Position numbers and translations under genes: made by a program. Shown piece after piece: positions 17,440 to 26,250 of a stretch of DNA of 64,000 nt (its first letter is position 1; each line of letters opens with the position of its first letter). The DNA comes from Olivibacter sp036959255 (GTDB lineage: Bacteria > Bacteroidota > Bacteroidia > Sphingobacteriales > Sphingobacteriaceae). The stretch spans positions 1 to 64,000 of the forward strand of contig NZ_JAWMTI010000010.1 in NCBI RefSeq assembly GCF_036959255.1, written 5' to 3'. The notes under the pieces are model-generated. The model saw only the letters and a list, made by a program, of their open reading frames with translations. It did not search any database and was not told the origin of the DNA.

Positions 17440-19269
17440 ATGGATAGAAATACCTTTACTGGCCTGTTCCTGATTATGATCATCTTGGCAGGTTCGGTAT
17501 TTTTTATGAAACCCTCGGAAGAGGAGATTAAAAAGGAACAACAGCTACAGGATTCCATAGCGCAGGCCAAAAGTCCTGAAACAAAAAAAACGACGGATAG
17601 TCTTTTTGCGGCACAACAAGGTTTAGAGGCCTCTACAGTAGATTCGACGCAAATGTCGGGTCCTTTTGGTGGCGCGAAAGTGGGAAACGAAGAACTTATT
17701 TCGCTTGAAAATGAATTTATCAAAGCAACAATCAGTACAAAGGGTGGCCGCGTTAAATCTGTTGAAGTAAAAGGAGAAAAAGATTACCTTGGAAAACCTT
17801 TGGTATTATTTGGAGGCGATAAAAATCGCTTTGGTTTACAATTTTCTACTGCCGGTGTCAATATAAATACAAACGACCTTTATTTTAGACCGCAGACTAA
17901 GGCTCCCATTATTGTAAAAAACACGGATTCGGCTTCTCTCACGATGCGATTAAGCTATGCCGAGAATAAATACATAGACTATATCTATAGCTTGAAAGGA
18001 AATAGTCATCAATTGGGGTTCACGATTGCAACTAAAGGCATGCAAGATGTAGTAGCCCCTACGGAAACTAAATTGGTATTAAATTGGCAAGCCGATCTTC
18101 CTCAGAAGGAAAAGGACATGAAGGACGAGCGAAATCGTTCTACTGCTTACTTTAAAGAGTTTGATGGGGATGTAAACGAATTAAGCACCACAAAAGATGA
18201 AACAAAGGATTTAGGGAAAACCGATTGGGTATCTTTTAAGCAACATTATTTTTCCAATGTATTGATTGCTAAGAATGGCTTTAGCGGAGGCTCGCTGAAG
18301 GTGACAACAGTTAATAACGATGAAATTGTAAAATCGTTTGCCGCGAACATGAGCCTTGATTTTAACAGACAGGATGTTAACACGTATCCAATGTCTTTTT
18401 ACTTTGGACCGAATAAGTTCAGTATCTTGAAGGATCAAGGACACGATCTAGAAAAGCAAATCAACATGGGTTGGGGTCCGATGAAATGGATCAACCGTTT
18501 TATCACCCTTCCAGTCTTTAATTTGTTGGAGGGTTTTAACTGGAATTACGGCCTTATTATATTCGTATTAACTGTATTGCTGAAGCTGGTACTTTCACCG
18601 CTCACTTATAAATCCTACGTTTCAATGGCAAAAATGCGCGTATTGAAACCCGAAATGGATGAAATTAAAGCCAAGGTAGGTGAAGATAATCAAACGCTTT
18701 TACAGCAGGAATATCTTAAGCTGTATAAGCAAGCTGGGGTAAACCCAATGGGAGGATGTATTCCTATGGTTTTACAAATGCCTTTCATGATTGCTTTTTT
18801 CTTTTTCTTTCCCAATCTTTTTGAGTTACGAGGAGAGAGTTTTCTTTGGATGAAAGATCTTTCGACCTATGACTCAATCATTAATTTTCCGATGATACCG
18901 GTTATCAATATAAATCACATTAGTTTAATGTGTATATTGATGACGTGCGCTACCCTCCTATCCACTTGGTATAACAATATGGTTTCGGGTGCAACCGGAC
19001 AAATGAAATATATAGGTTATTTCATGCCTCTAATATTTTTCTTTGTATTGAATAGCTATCCCGCAGGTCTTAATTATTATTATTTCTTGTCAACTTGTTT
19101 AACCTTTGTTACACAATTTTTCATCAGACAATCGATTAATGATGAGAAAATACATGCGATGATACAGGCCAATAAAAAGAGGCCGGAGTCAAGTAAAAAA
19201 TCAACCTTTCAAAAAAGAATGGAAGATTATATGCGTCAGCAGCAACAAGCAGGTAAGAATAAAAAATAA
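17440..19269 (+). CDS. yidC: Membrane protein insertase YidC
   Basis: Inserts and folds inner-membrane proteins with or without SecYEG. The 609-aa protein has an N-terminal membrane anchor (residues 4-22) and then a large periplasmic P1 domain to about residue 350. The conserved five-segment insertase core follows, starting near FNWNYGLIIFVLTVLLK, with GGCIPMVLQMPFMIAFF and YFMPLIFFFVLNSYPAGLNYYY split across the later segments. A basic Lys/Gln-rich C-terminal tail is typical for ribosome contact. A strong terminator follows. Confidence 0.97.
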   Translation: MDRNTFTGLFLIMIILAGSVFFMKPSEEEIKKEQQLQDSIAQAKSPETKKTTDSLFAAQQGLEASTVDSTQMSGPFGGAKVGNEELISLENEFIKATISTKGGRVKSVEVKGEKDYLGKPLVLFGGDKNRFGLQFSTAGVNINTNDLYFRPQTKAPIIVKNTDSASLTMRLSYAENKYIDYIYSLKGNSHQLGFTIATKGMQDVVAPTETKLVLNWQADLPQKEKDMKDERNRSTAYFKEFDGDVNELSTTKDETKDLGKTDWVSFKQHYFSNVLIAKNGFSGGSLKVTTVNNDEIVKSFAANMSLDFNRQDVNTYPMSFYFGPNKFSILKDQGHDLEKQINMGWGPMKWINRFITLPVFNLLEGFNWNYGLIIFVLTVLLKLVLSPLTYKSYVSMAKMRVLKPEMDEIKAKVGEDNQTLLQQEYLKLYKQAGVNPMGGCIPMVLQMPFMIAFFFFFPNLFELRGESFLWMKDLSTYDSIINFPMIPVININHISLMCILMTCATLLSTWYNNMVSGATGQMKYIGYFMPLIFFFVLNSYPAGLNYYYFLSTCLTFVTQFFIRQSINDEKIHAMIQANKKRPESSKKSTFQKRMEDYMRQQQQAGKNKK

Positions 19270-19293
19270 AATTTCGTTTTGCAAAAATCGTAG

Positions 19294-19318
19294 GGCGCGT
19301 TTTAAACGCGCCTTTTTT
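19294..19318 (+). terminator. Terminator of yidC
   Basis: The palindromic GC-rich stem GGCGCG/CGCGCC (19294-19299 with 19307-19312) extends inward through TTT/AAA and is followed by six T residues. Confidence 0.9.
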
Positions 19319-19360
19319 GTTACAGTAAAAGTATTTATATTGGGTGCTTAAGGTGTTTAT

Positions 19361-20548
19361 ATGGAAACAGGGAAGCTACTTGAGGCGATTATTCGCAATG
19401 CGATTGATGGTATTATTACAATTGACAACAAGGGGATTGTAGAGTCAATCAATCCGGCTGCTATGGCCTTATTCGGTTACTCCGATAACAGCGAAATCAT
19501 TGGTAATAATATTTCGATGTTAATGCCAGAACCCGACCGCAGTCGGCACGATTCATATATCCACAATTACCTGACGACCGGTGTAAAACATATTATAGGA
19601 ATAGGTCGTGAAGTAAGGGGAAAACGTCGGGATGGAACAACCTTTCCGTTTCGTTTAGCAGTAAGTGAAGTGAATTATAAGGATCGGAAAATCTTTACGG
19701 GTTTTATTCATGATCTTTCTAAGCAAAAAGAGGCGGAAGAGAAATTAAAAGAATATACTGCAGAACTAGAGATGAAGGTTACGGAACGAACCAAGGATCT
19801 TATTAAACTGATTGGTGAGTTAGAGGAAGCGAAAGCGGATGTTAGCTTATCTTTAGAAAAGGAAAAGGATCTTAACCAGATGAAATCCCGATTTGTTTCT
19901 ATGGCTTCTCATGAATTTAGAACTCCCCTTAGCTCCGTACAACTTTCCGCATCTTTAATTGAAAAGTATCTGGACAAACATGATTTTGATAATATTACCA
20001 AGCATACGAATAAAATTAAAGGATCCGTTCAATTGCTTACGAATATTCTCAACGATTTTCTATCCTTGGAACGTCTGGAAGCAGGAAAAGTCACTGCTGT
20101 TGAGGAAGAAGTCAATTTAATTAGATTAGCAGAAGATATTATTGAAGAAATGCAGCTTTTGGCGAAGCAGAATCAACATATTGTTTACCAGCATACCGGT
20201 GAGATTGGTAAATTTCGAATCGACCCGAATCTTCTCAAGAATAGCATTCTTAATCTTATTTCAAACGCTATCAAATATTCGGGTGAAAACACGTTTATTG
20301 AGTTCAATAGCGAAATAAACGGAGATTCCTGTATTATTACAATCAAAGATAATGGGATAGGAATTCCATATGATGAACAAAAAAACCTATTTGAACCCTT
20401 TTTTAGAGCGAATAACACAGGAAATATTCCAGGTACGGGTCTTGGATTGAATATCGTAAAGCGATACGTACATTTAATGAAAGGTGAAGTAATGTGCAAG
20501 AGCGAAGTTAATAAAGGAACGACTTTTACATTGATCTTTAAAAATTAA
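19361..20548 (+). CDS. FixL-type heme-PAS sensor histidine kinase
   Basis: A 395-aa soluble sensor kinase with no membrane segment. The PAS domain (about 5-125) closely follows rhizobial FixL. His63 in SRHDSYI aligns with FixL His200, the proximal heme ligand. His77 aligns with His214, Ile78 and Ile81 with Ile215 and Ile218, and Arg83 with the O2-sensing Arg220. FixL Arg206 is replaced by Asn69. A coiled coil (about 125-175) leads to the H-box ASHEFRTPL (His184), NLISNAIKYS, DNGIGIP and GTGLGL. It is therefore a predicted cytoplasmic oxygen sensor. The regulator gene 48 nt downstream is its likely partner, next to the cbb3 oxidase genes. Confidence 0.9.
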   Translation: METGKLLEAIIRNAIDGIITIDNKGIVESINPAAMALFGYSDNSEIIGNNISMLMPEPDRSRHDSYIHNYLTTGVKHIIGIGREVRGKRRDGTTFPFRLAVSEVNYKDRKIFTGFIHDLSKQKEAEEKLKEYTAELEMKVTERTKDLIKLIGELEEAKADVSLSLEKEKDLNQMKSRFVSMASHEFRTPLSSVQLSASLIEKYLDKHDFDNITKHTNKIKGSVQLLTNILNDFLSLERLEAGKVTAVEEEVNLIRLAEDIIEEMQLLAKQNQHIVYQHTGEIGKFRIDPNLLKNSILNLISNAIKYSGENTFIEFNSEINGDSCIITIKDNGIGIPYDEQKNLFEPFFRANNTGNIPGTGLGLNIVKRYVHLMKGEVMCKSEVNKGTTFTLIFKN

Positions 20549-20596
20549 TCGATTAATGGGTTCATGTGTTTGGCAAGCAGATAAAAAATAGTTTTG

Positions 20597-21640
20597 ATGA
20601 AGAATGTATTGATCATTGAAGATAACGATGATATTAGAGAAAGCACGGCGGAGATTTTGGAACTGGCCGGGTATCGGGTGTTTAGTGCTACAGAAGGCAG
20701 ATCAGGTGTTGATCTGGCACTAAAAAATAAACCTGATATTATACTTTGCGATATTATGATGCCTAACCTGGATGGTTACGGTGTTTTGTTTCTATTAGGA
20801 AAGCATCAGGAAACTGCAAGCATTCCCTTTATTTTTCTTACAGCAAAGGCTGAGCGTGCCGATATGCGAAAAGCAATGGAAATGGGGGCCGATGATTACC
20901 TGACGAAACCTTTTGACGACATAGAATTGCTTAATGCGATCGAAACGAGACTGAGAAAGAAGGAGATTACTGATAAAAGGAAACCTTTGCATATAGTAAG
21001 TGAAGAAGATCAAAATAATCTCCTCAACGATTTGCATCTTAAAGGAAGGGCAAAAAATTATAAAAAAAAGCAGAGCATTTATGAAGAAGGGGACAATCCG
21101 CTTTATATCTACAAGGTTAAATCCGGAAAAGTTAGAAGCTATCTCTTTTATCATGATGGCCGCGAATTATCTACTAATATCTTTACAACGGGAGATTATT
21201 TTGGTTATGAGGCACTTTTGGCACATGAAAAATATTCTGATAATACCCAAACGATTGAGGAAACGGAACTATGTTTGATTAATAAGGATGTTTTTTTTGA
21301 GCTGCTATACCAAAACCCGGCCATTGCTCAGAAATTTATTGGTTTACTTTCTGAAAACATACGGGAAAAGGAGGAGCAATTGCTACGGTTGGCTTATCAC
21401 ACTGTACGAAAAAGGGTTGCCGACGCCTTGGTGGTTGTATCGAAAAAATTTTTAGGAGACCAAAATGCCGACGAATGTGTGATCCGTATTTCCAGGGACG
21501 ATCTTGCGGCCCTTGCGGGGACAGCTAATGAAACGATTAGCCGAACCTTAGCAGATTTTAAAGAGGAAAAATTACTTTCAAAAGAGGGGAATGCAATTCG
21601 TATTCATTCTATTTCTAAGCTGAGTACTATTAAGCAATGA
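20597..21640 (+). CDS. Response regulator fused to a Crp/Fnr-type transcription factor
   Basis: A 347-aa protein from ATG 20597 (a TTG sits one codon upstream). Residues 1-120 are a complete receiver with acidic pair Glu8/Asp9, phospho-acceptor Asp52, Thr82 and Lys104. A cNMP-binding-like β-barrel follows (about 150-260, with the SGKVRSYLF and GDYFGYEALL segments). The winged helix at about 285-345 contains ETISRTLADF, carrying the E-x-x-S-R recognition residues of FNR/FixK. There is no N-terminal FNR cysteine cluster, so control is probably by phosphorylation from the adjacent FixL-like kinase. It combines FixJ-like and FixK-like functions in one chain. Confidence 0.92.
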   Translation: MKNVLIIEDNDDIRESTAEILELAGYRVFSATEGRSGVDLALKNKPDIILCDIMMPNLDGYGVLFLLGKHQETASIPFIFLTAKAERADMRKAMEMGADDYLTKPFDDIELLNAIETRLRKKEITDKRKPLHIVSEEDQNNLLNDLHLKGRAKNYKKKQSIYEEGDNPLYIYKVKSGKVRSYLFYHDGRELSTNIFTTGDYFGYEALLAHEKYSDNTQTIEETELCLINKDVFFELLYQNPAIAQKFIGLLSENIREKEEQLLRLAYHTVRKRVADALVVVSKKFLGDQNADECVIRISRDDLAALAGTANETISRTLADFKEEKLLSKEGNAIRIHSISKLSTIKQ

Positions 21641-21657
21641 TTATTGAGGTGTGTTTA

Positions 21658-21705
21658 TCCTGTCATACAAAAAAGTAATGAATATTACTTTTTTGTATGA
21701 CAGGA
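21658..21705. terminator. Perfect 22-bp inverted repeat after the regulator gene
   Basis: The arms 21658-21679 and 21684-21705 are exact reverse complements with loop GAAT. Runs of A and T within the arms give a T-run on either strand. It is best read as a terminator separating the sensor/regulator pair from the hemN/cco genes, though a protein-binding dyad is possible. Confidence 0.7.
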
Positions 21706-21732
21706 TTCATCGTGTTCGTGCTCGATTCAATT

Positions 21733-21740
21733 TAGCTTTG
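21733..21740 (+). promoter_or_regulatory. Candidate −7 element of the D-LDH-like/hemN/ccoIS operon
   Basis: TAGCTTTG matches TAnnTTTG, 38 nt before the next ATG. No clear −33 element is seen, which would fit an activator-dependent promoter. The leader then holds a small hairpin (CGCTAT/ATAGCG, 21747-21762). Confidence 0.45.
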
Positions 21741-21778
21741 TTTCGGCGCTATAAAAATAGCGATAACGAATCAGCACT

Positions 21779-22219
21779 ATGAAAGCCACCGCTTACAGTA
21801 TAAATGTCGATGAAAAAGAACACCTTGTTCGATCAAATGCCAAAACGCATGATTTAACGCTTATTTCGAATGCGTTGAATGCTTCCACCCTACCTTATTG
21901 CGCAGGAAAGACTGTTATTATTGTTTCGGGAACAGATGTTTTGGGCAAGTCCTTACTTATTTCTCTTAAACAAATGGGCGTAAAGCATGTGATCACCCGA
22001 TCGAAATCTACTGCCCATATCGACTTAGCAAGTGCTGCGGAACTAGGTATTAAAGTAGCCAATAATCCCAGCGACGATCAGTCGATTGAAAATACAGCCA
22101 AACAGACCATTCACAATTTAGATTTATGGGAGGCCGGCCGCTGTGTCGGTCGTGCCTGTTGCTGTCATGACTGCAATAGTACAAATAAACGTGATACGGA
22201 AGGGAATCTAACGAAGTAG
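21779..22219 (+). CDS. D-lactate-dehydrogenase-like protein lacking the NAD domain, with a Cys cluster
   Basis: A 146-aa protein. Residues 1-98 align by eye with the N-terminal catalytic half-domain of D-lactate dehydrogenase (MKxxxYS start, LKQMGVKHVITRS, DLASAAELGIKVANNP). Residues 105-120 (ENTAKQTIHNLDLWEAG) match that enzyme's extreme C-terminus. The whole NAD-binding Rossmann insertion with the catalytic Arg/Glu/His is absent. The end carries Cys122, Cys127-129 and Cys132 with His130, suggesting metal or redox binding. It cannot be an ordinary dehydrogenase. hemN starts 1 nt after its stop, so the two are co-transcribed. Confidence 0.75.
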   Translation: MKATAYSINVDEKEHLVRSNAKTHDLTLISNALNASTLPYCAGKTVIIVSGTDVLGKSLLISLKQMGVKHVITRSKSTAHIDLASAAELGIKVANNPSDDQSIENTAKQTIHNLDLWEAGRCVGRACCCHDCNSTNKRDTEGNLTK

Positions 22220-22220
22220 T

Positions 22221-23570
22221 ATGGAAAAGCAATTGATCAATTTCGCGAAAAAATATAATATAGCTGCACCGCGTTATACAAGTTATCCGACCGTCCCCTA
22301 TTGGGTAACCACTGATTGGACGACTGACCAGTGGTTATCGGCTGTGCAGGCTGCCTCCCATGTGACTGGCGAAATCAGTTTGTATATACATCTGCCCTAC
22401 TGTGAGCGCTTATGTACCTATTGTGGTTGTAATACACGGATTACAAAAAATCATAGCGTAGAAAGACCTTATATCGATTCAGTACTTCAAGAATGGCAAC
22501 TGTATTTGGCACAATTGAGCGTAAAACCAAAAATTGTAGACCTTCATTTAGGAGGTGGAACCCCGACTTTTTTTAGTTCGGAGAACTTAAGCTATCTCGT
22601 CAAAGAAATTGTGCAGTATGCGCATGTTGATGAACATGCAGCTTTTTCTTTTGAAGCCCATCCTGCAAATACAACACGTGAACACCTGCAGGCATTGTTT
22701 GCGCTGGGATTTCGACGCTTAAGTTTAGGAATTCAGGATTTTGACACCGAAGTGCAACGTATAATCAATAGAAAACAAAGCCCTGCGGACGTTATTCGTG
22801 TTACGCAAGAAGCAAGACGGATCGGCTATACATCGATCAATTTTGACCTTATTTATGGTTTGCCAAAGCAATCTCTAATGCGTATCAAAGACACCATTCA
22901 AATGACTATCGCTATGCATCCGGATCGAATCGCTTTTTATAGTTATGCGCATGTTCCATGGATGAAGCCCGGGCAGCGTCTATATACGGAAGATGATCTG
23001 CCATCGGATGAAGCAAAATTGGAATTCTATCATGTTGGAAAGGAGATGATTGTAAATGCGGGCTACATGGATATTGGCATGGACCACTTTGCTTTTCCGA
23101 CCGATAGTTTAGCACTTGCCGCTAAAGTAGGTAAGCTTCACCGCAATTTTATGGGGTATACCGATATCAGGTCTTCCCTCCTATTGGGACTGGGTGTTTC
23201 GGCGATCAGTGATGTAGGAACAGCCTACGCCCAAAATGTAAAAACAGTAGAAGAATACCGGAGCATGATCGAAAAAGGACAGTTCCCGCTTCAAAAAGGC
23301 CATTTACAAACGGAGCACGATCTTTCCGTAAAAAACCAGATACTTCGCTTAATGTGTGAAGGTAGACTTCCTTTGTCTGAAGTACAAGGTTCACCGGGAG
23401 TTCTAAAAAGACTAAACCCACTTATCGTAGACGGTTTAGTTTTACTTGGAGCAAAAGAACTGATTGTAACCGATCTTGGTAAGTCATTCCTACGCGTTAT
23501 TTGTATGGCTTTTGACGAATATCATCATGCTCAAACGACCAATGAACCATTATTTAGTAAAGCTGTATAA
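22221..23570 (+). CDS. hemN: Oxygen-independent coproporphyrinogen III oxidase
   Basis: A radical SAM enzyme that decarboxylates coproporphyrinogen III without O2, supplying heme under low oxygen. At 449 aa it is full length. The 4Fe-4S motif CX3CX2C is Cys61, Cys65 and Cys68, followed by a fourth family cysteine at 70. HemN landmarks RYTSYPT near residue 18, LGGGTPT and the GLGVSAIS region are present. In an oxidase-assembly operon it would supply heme for the cbb3 complex. The gaps to the neighbours are 1 nt and 3 nt. Confidence 0.96.
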   Translation: MEKQLINFAKKYNIAAPRYTSYPTVPYWVTTDWTTDQWLSAVQAASHVTGEISLYIHLPYCERLCTYCGCNTRITKNHSVERPYIDSVLQEWQLYLAQLSVKPKIVDLHLGGGTPTFFSSENLSYLVKEIVQYAHVDEHAAFSFEAHPANTTREHLQALFALGFRRLSLGIQDFDTEVQRIINRKQSPADVIRVTQEARRIGYTSINFDLIYGLPKQSLMRIKDTIQMTIAMHPDRIAFYSYAHVPWMKPGQRLYTEDDLPSDEAKLEFYHVGKEMIVNAGYMDIGMDHFAFPTDSLALAAKVGKLHRNFMGYTDIRSSLLLGLGVSAISDVGTAYAQNVKTVEEYRSMIEKGQFPLQKGHLQTEHDLSVKNQILRLMCEGRLPLSEVQGSPGVLKRLNPLIVDGLVLLGAKELIVTDLGKSFLRVICMAFDEYHHAQTTNEPLFSKAV

Positions 23571-23573
23571 GAT

Positions 23574-25970
23574 ATGACTCCGCTTAAGGATGTGCAAAAG
23601 GAGCAGCGTTGTTTCCATTGTGGTGACGTAGTTGTAAAAGCGAATTATGAGGTTGACGGCCATGATTTCTGTTGCTTAGGTTGCAAAAGCGTTTATCAGG
23701 TATTAAACCAGCACAAACTTACACACTATTACAAGTACAACACACATCCCGGCATCTCCATCCGTAAAGATAAGAGTCAATACTTTTATTTAGAAGATGA
23801 AGGCATCGCAAATAGCTTGCTGGATTATAAAGATGATCATATAGCCGCCGTTACCCTTTATGTCCCCACTATACATTGTAGTTCTTGCATATGGTTATTA
23901 GAGAATCTTCATAAACTTCAACAAGGTGTAACCAATACACGAGCCGATTTTCTGCGGAAAGAGGTACGTATTACATTTTGTCACGACATCATAAAGCTAA
24001 AGCAATTAGTTGAACTACTCACAGAAATCGGTTATGCACCGATCATTACCCTGAAAGACACATTGTCGAAGAGCGAGAAAAAAGACAGCAATAGACTGGT
24101 GAGAAAAATAGCTGTTGCGGGTTTTTGTTTTGGCAATTCAATGATGATCAGTTTTCCGGAGTATTTTGGACTGGGGACTTTTGAGAGAAACTATGCCCAG
24201 CTATTTGGTGTTGTCAATTTGCTTTTTACCTTGCCCATTATGCTCTATAGCGGGCAAGATTATTTCGTTTCTAGTATTAAAAGTATCCGGCAAGGGCATC
24301 TAAACTTAGATATTCCGCTCACTTTAGGTATAATTGTTCTTTTTCTTCGCTCTGTGTGGGAGATTTTAAGTGGCTCGGGAGCCGGGTTTTCCGATACACT
24401 TTGTGGTTTACTATTCTTTTTACTGATTGGGCGATGGGTACAACAAAAGACGTATCATCATCTTTCATTTGAAAGGGATTATCGATCTTACTTTCCGGTA
24501 GCGGTTACCAAAATTGATGCAGGTGAAGAAAAAACAGTGGCATTGTCCGCTTTACAGGTTGGTGATCGTATTTTGATCAGAAACAATGAAATTATTCCGG
24601 CAGATGCGATTTTGTTAAAAGGAGCTGCGCGTATTGATTTCAGTTTTGTAACCGGTGAATCAAGCCCTGTTGATAAAATACTTGGCGAAATTATTTATGC
24701 AGGTGGCAAACAAACCGAACAAGTAATTGAATTAGAGGTGGTGAAACCCGTGTCACAAAGTTATTTAACAAGCCTTTGGAATGATCAGAAAAATAAGAAA
24801 GAGCAAGTTTTCTTTCAATCGTTCAGCAATAAAATCAGTCGTTATTTTACACCCATTCTCTTATTGATTGCTTTCATAAGTTTATTCTTTTGGTTTTACA
24901 TAGGTGAACCCGGGCGAGCATGGTCGGCCTTTACGGCCGTTCTCATTATCGGTTGTCCCTGTGCACTGGCTTTAAGCTCTCCGTTTACGCTGTCAGCGGT
25001 ACTTAGCGTTTTTGATCGAAATGGTCTATTTATGAAGGATACATTGGCTATTGAAAAAATGGCGGGGATCGACACGCTGGTGTTTGACAAAACAGGGACC
25101 ATCAGTACGCTTCATCAGAAGGAACTCCCATTCAAAGGTAGTTTGCCAGCTATGGAAGCATCCATGGTGTTTTCCGTATGTCGAAATTCCAACCACCCGC
25201 TCAGTCGTAAAATAGTACAATCATTACAGGATACTTGCGAAATTTTACCGATAAGCTCTTATGCTGAAATACCGGGAAAGGGGATACGAGCGATCATAAA
25301 AAATAAGGAAGTTTTAATCGGAAGTTATTCTTTTGTTGTTGGTACCGATGTGCAGTTCTACAAGGGGCCAGGCACCTATGTACGAATTGATGAACATGTA
25401 AGAGGTGTTTTCTCCATGGAGCAAAAATGGCGAGATGGACTGGAATCGCTTATCAAAGCACTCAGCAGTTCGTATGAACTACATTTGTTATCAGGGGATG
25501 TTGATCGAGATTCAAGCGTCTTATCGTCTCTTTTTCCTCAGCGAGATTATTTGAATTTTAATCAGCTACCGGCCGACAAGTTGCATTATATAAGCAGCTT
25601 ACAGCAAAATGGGAAAAAAGTTGCGATGATCGGTGATGGTTTAAATGATGCAGGGGCCCTCAAGTGTGCTGATTTAGGATTAGCGGTGAGTGATGACGTT
25701 AATAATTTTTCACCTGCTTGTGATGCCATTATGAGCGGGGCTTCTTTTAGTAAGTTCTGTCGGTTTCTCGGGTTTTCAAAAAAAGCTATGCATATTATTT
25801 ACTGTAGTTTTGCTATTTCCCTTCTATACAATATAGTGGGCATGTATTTCGCGACACAGGGCAATCTATCGCCCTTGTTAGCTGCGATTTTAATGCCTTT
25901 AAGCACCATCACCATTATTAGTTTCACCAGTTTGACAACCAGGCTTTATGCTCGTAAATATACTTTGTAA
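23574..25970 (+). CDS. ccoI: Heavy-metal P1B-type ATPase CcoI (copper export for cbb3 assembly)
   Basis: A 798-aa copper-transporting ATPase required to load CuB of the cbb3 oxidase. The N-terminus has the CcoI-specific cysteine domain (Cys13, Cys16, Cys33, Cys34, Cys37) and then an HMA-like domain with CSSC at 102-105. The transmembrane CPC motif is at about 461-463, the phosphorylation motif DKTGT begins at about 505, and GDGLNDAG lies near the C-terminal hinge. Its stop overlaps the ccoS start by one base, so translation is coupled. Confidence 0.95.
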   Translation: MTPLKDVQKEQRCFHCGDVVVKANYEVDGHDFCCLGCKSVYQVLNQHKLTHYYKYNTHPGISIRKDKSQYFYLEDEGIANSLLDYKDDHIAAVTLYVPTIHCSSCIWLLENLHKLQQGVTNTRADFLRKEVRITFCHDIIKLKQLVELLTEIGYAPIITLKDTLSKSEKKDSNRLVRKIAVAGFCFGNSMMISFPEYFGLGTFERNYAQLFGVVNLLFTLPIMLYSGQDYFVSSIKSIRQGHLNLDIPLTLGIIVLFLRSVWEILSGSGAGFSDTLCGLLFFLLIGRWVQQKTYHHLSFERDYRSYFPVAVTKIDAGEEKTVALSALQVGDRILIRNNEIIPADAILLKGAARIDFSFVTGESSPVDKILGEIIYAGGKQTEQVIELEVVKPVSQSYLTSLWNDQKNKKEQVFFQSFSNKISRYFTPILLLIAFISLFFWFYIGEPGRAWSAFTAVLIIGCPCALALSSPFTLSAVLSVFDRNGLFMKDTLAIEKMAGIDTLVFDKTGTISTLHQKELPFKGSLPAMEASMVFSVCRNSNHPLSRKIVQSLQDTCEILPISSYAEIPGKGIRAIIKNKEVLIGSYSFVVGTDVQFYKGPGTYVRIDEHVRGVFSMEQKWRDGLESLIKALSSSYELHLLSGDVDRDSSVLSSLFPQRDYLNFNQLPADKLHYISSLQQNGKKVAMIGDGLNDAGALKCADLGLAVSDDVNNFSPACDAIMSGASFSKFCRFLGFSKKAMHIIYCSFAISLLYNIVGMYFATQGNLSPLLAAILMPLSTITIISFTSLTTRLYARKYTL

Positions 25971-26167
25971 TGAGCGCAATATTCTTTTTGATAGCTTGTA
26001 GTGTGTTCATCGCGTTATTCTTTTTAGGCGCCTTTTTTTGGGCGAATAAGAATGGACAACACGATGATACTTATACACCGGCCATACGTATTCTTTTCGA
26101 AGATGATGTTATTTCCGATGGGCAAGAAAACGAAAAAGGGGTAGATGAGAGCGAATTAAATAAGTGA
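25970..26167 (+). CDS. ccoS: cbb3-type oxidase assembly protein CcoS
   Basis: A 65-aa single-pass membrane protein: residues 1-25 form the transmembrane segment ending at FFWANKNGQ, the usual CcoS pattern, and an acidic tail follows. CcoS acts with CcoI in maturing the CcoN subunit. The start codon overlaps the ccoI stop (TAATG). The end of the gene overlaps the first candidate operator of ccoNO. Confidence 0.9.
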   Translation: MSAIFFLIACSVFIALFFLGAFFWANKNGQHDDTYTPAIRILFEDDVISDGQENEKGVDESELNK

Positions 26168-26197
26168 TAACAATCACCTTTTAGTCCGATCAATATC
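26164..26197 (+). promoter_or_regulatory. Two FNR/CRP-like dyads upstream of ccoNO
   Basis: The first site is a perfect dyad, GTGAT-AACA-ATCAC, at 26164-26177. The second, weaker site at 26186-26199 is CCGAT-CAAT-ATCAC. Their centres are 22 bp apart, about two helical turns. If the −7 element at 26222-26229 is used, they centre near −43 and −65, matching class II and upstream activator positions for FNR/FixK-type proteins. The regulator at 20597 is the obvious candidate to bind them. Confidence 0.65.
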
Positions 26198-26221
26198 ACT
26201 CGTCTGTTATTTGGGCCATCG

Positions 26222-26229
26222 TACTTTTA
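26222..26229 (+). promoter_or_regulatory. Candidate −7 element of ccoNO
   Basis: TACTTTTA matches TAnnTTTG at 7 of 8 positions and lies 21 nt before the ATG. There is no −33 TTTG at the right spacing, as expected for an activator-dependent promoter. Confidence 0.5.
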
Positions 26230-26250
26230 CCTCCGTAAAAATACTAAACT

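Noticed and set aside
21706..21778. FNR-type dyad in front of the D-LDH-like/hemN operon
   Set aside because: The nearest pattern, GATAACGAATC, has a 5-nt spacer and weak half-sites, so it does not fit the N4 operator form.
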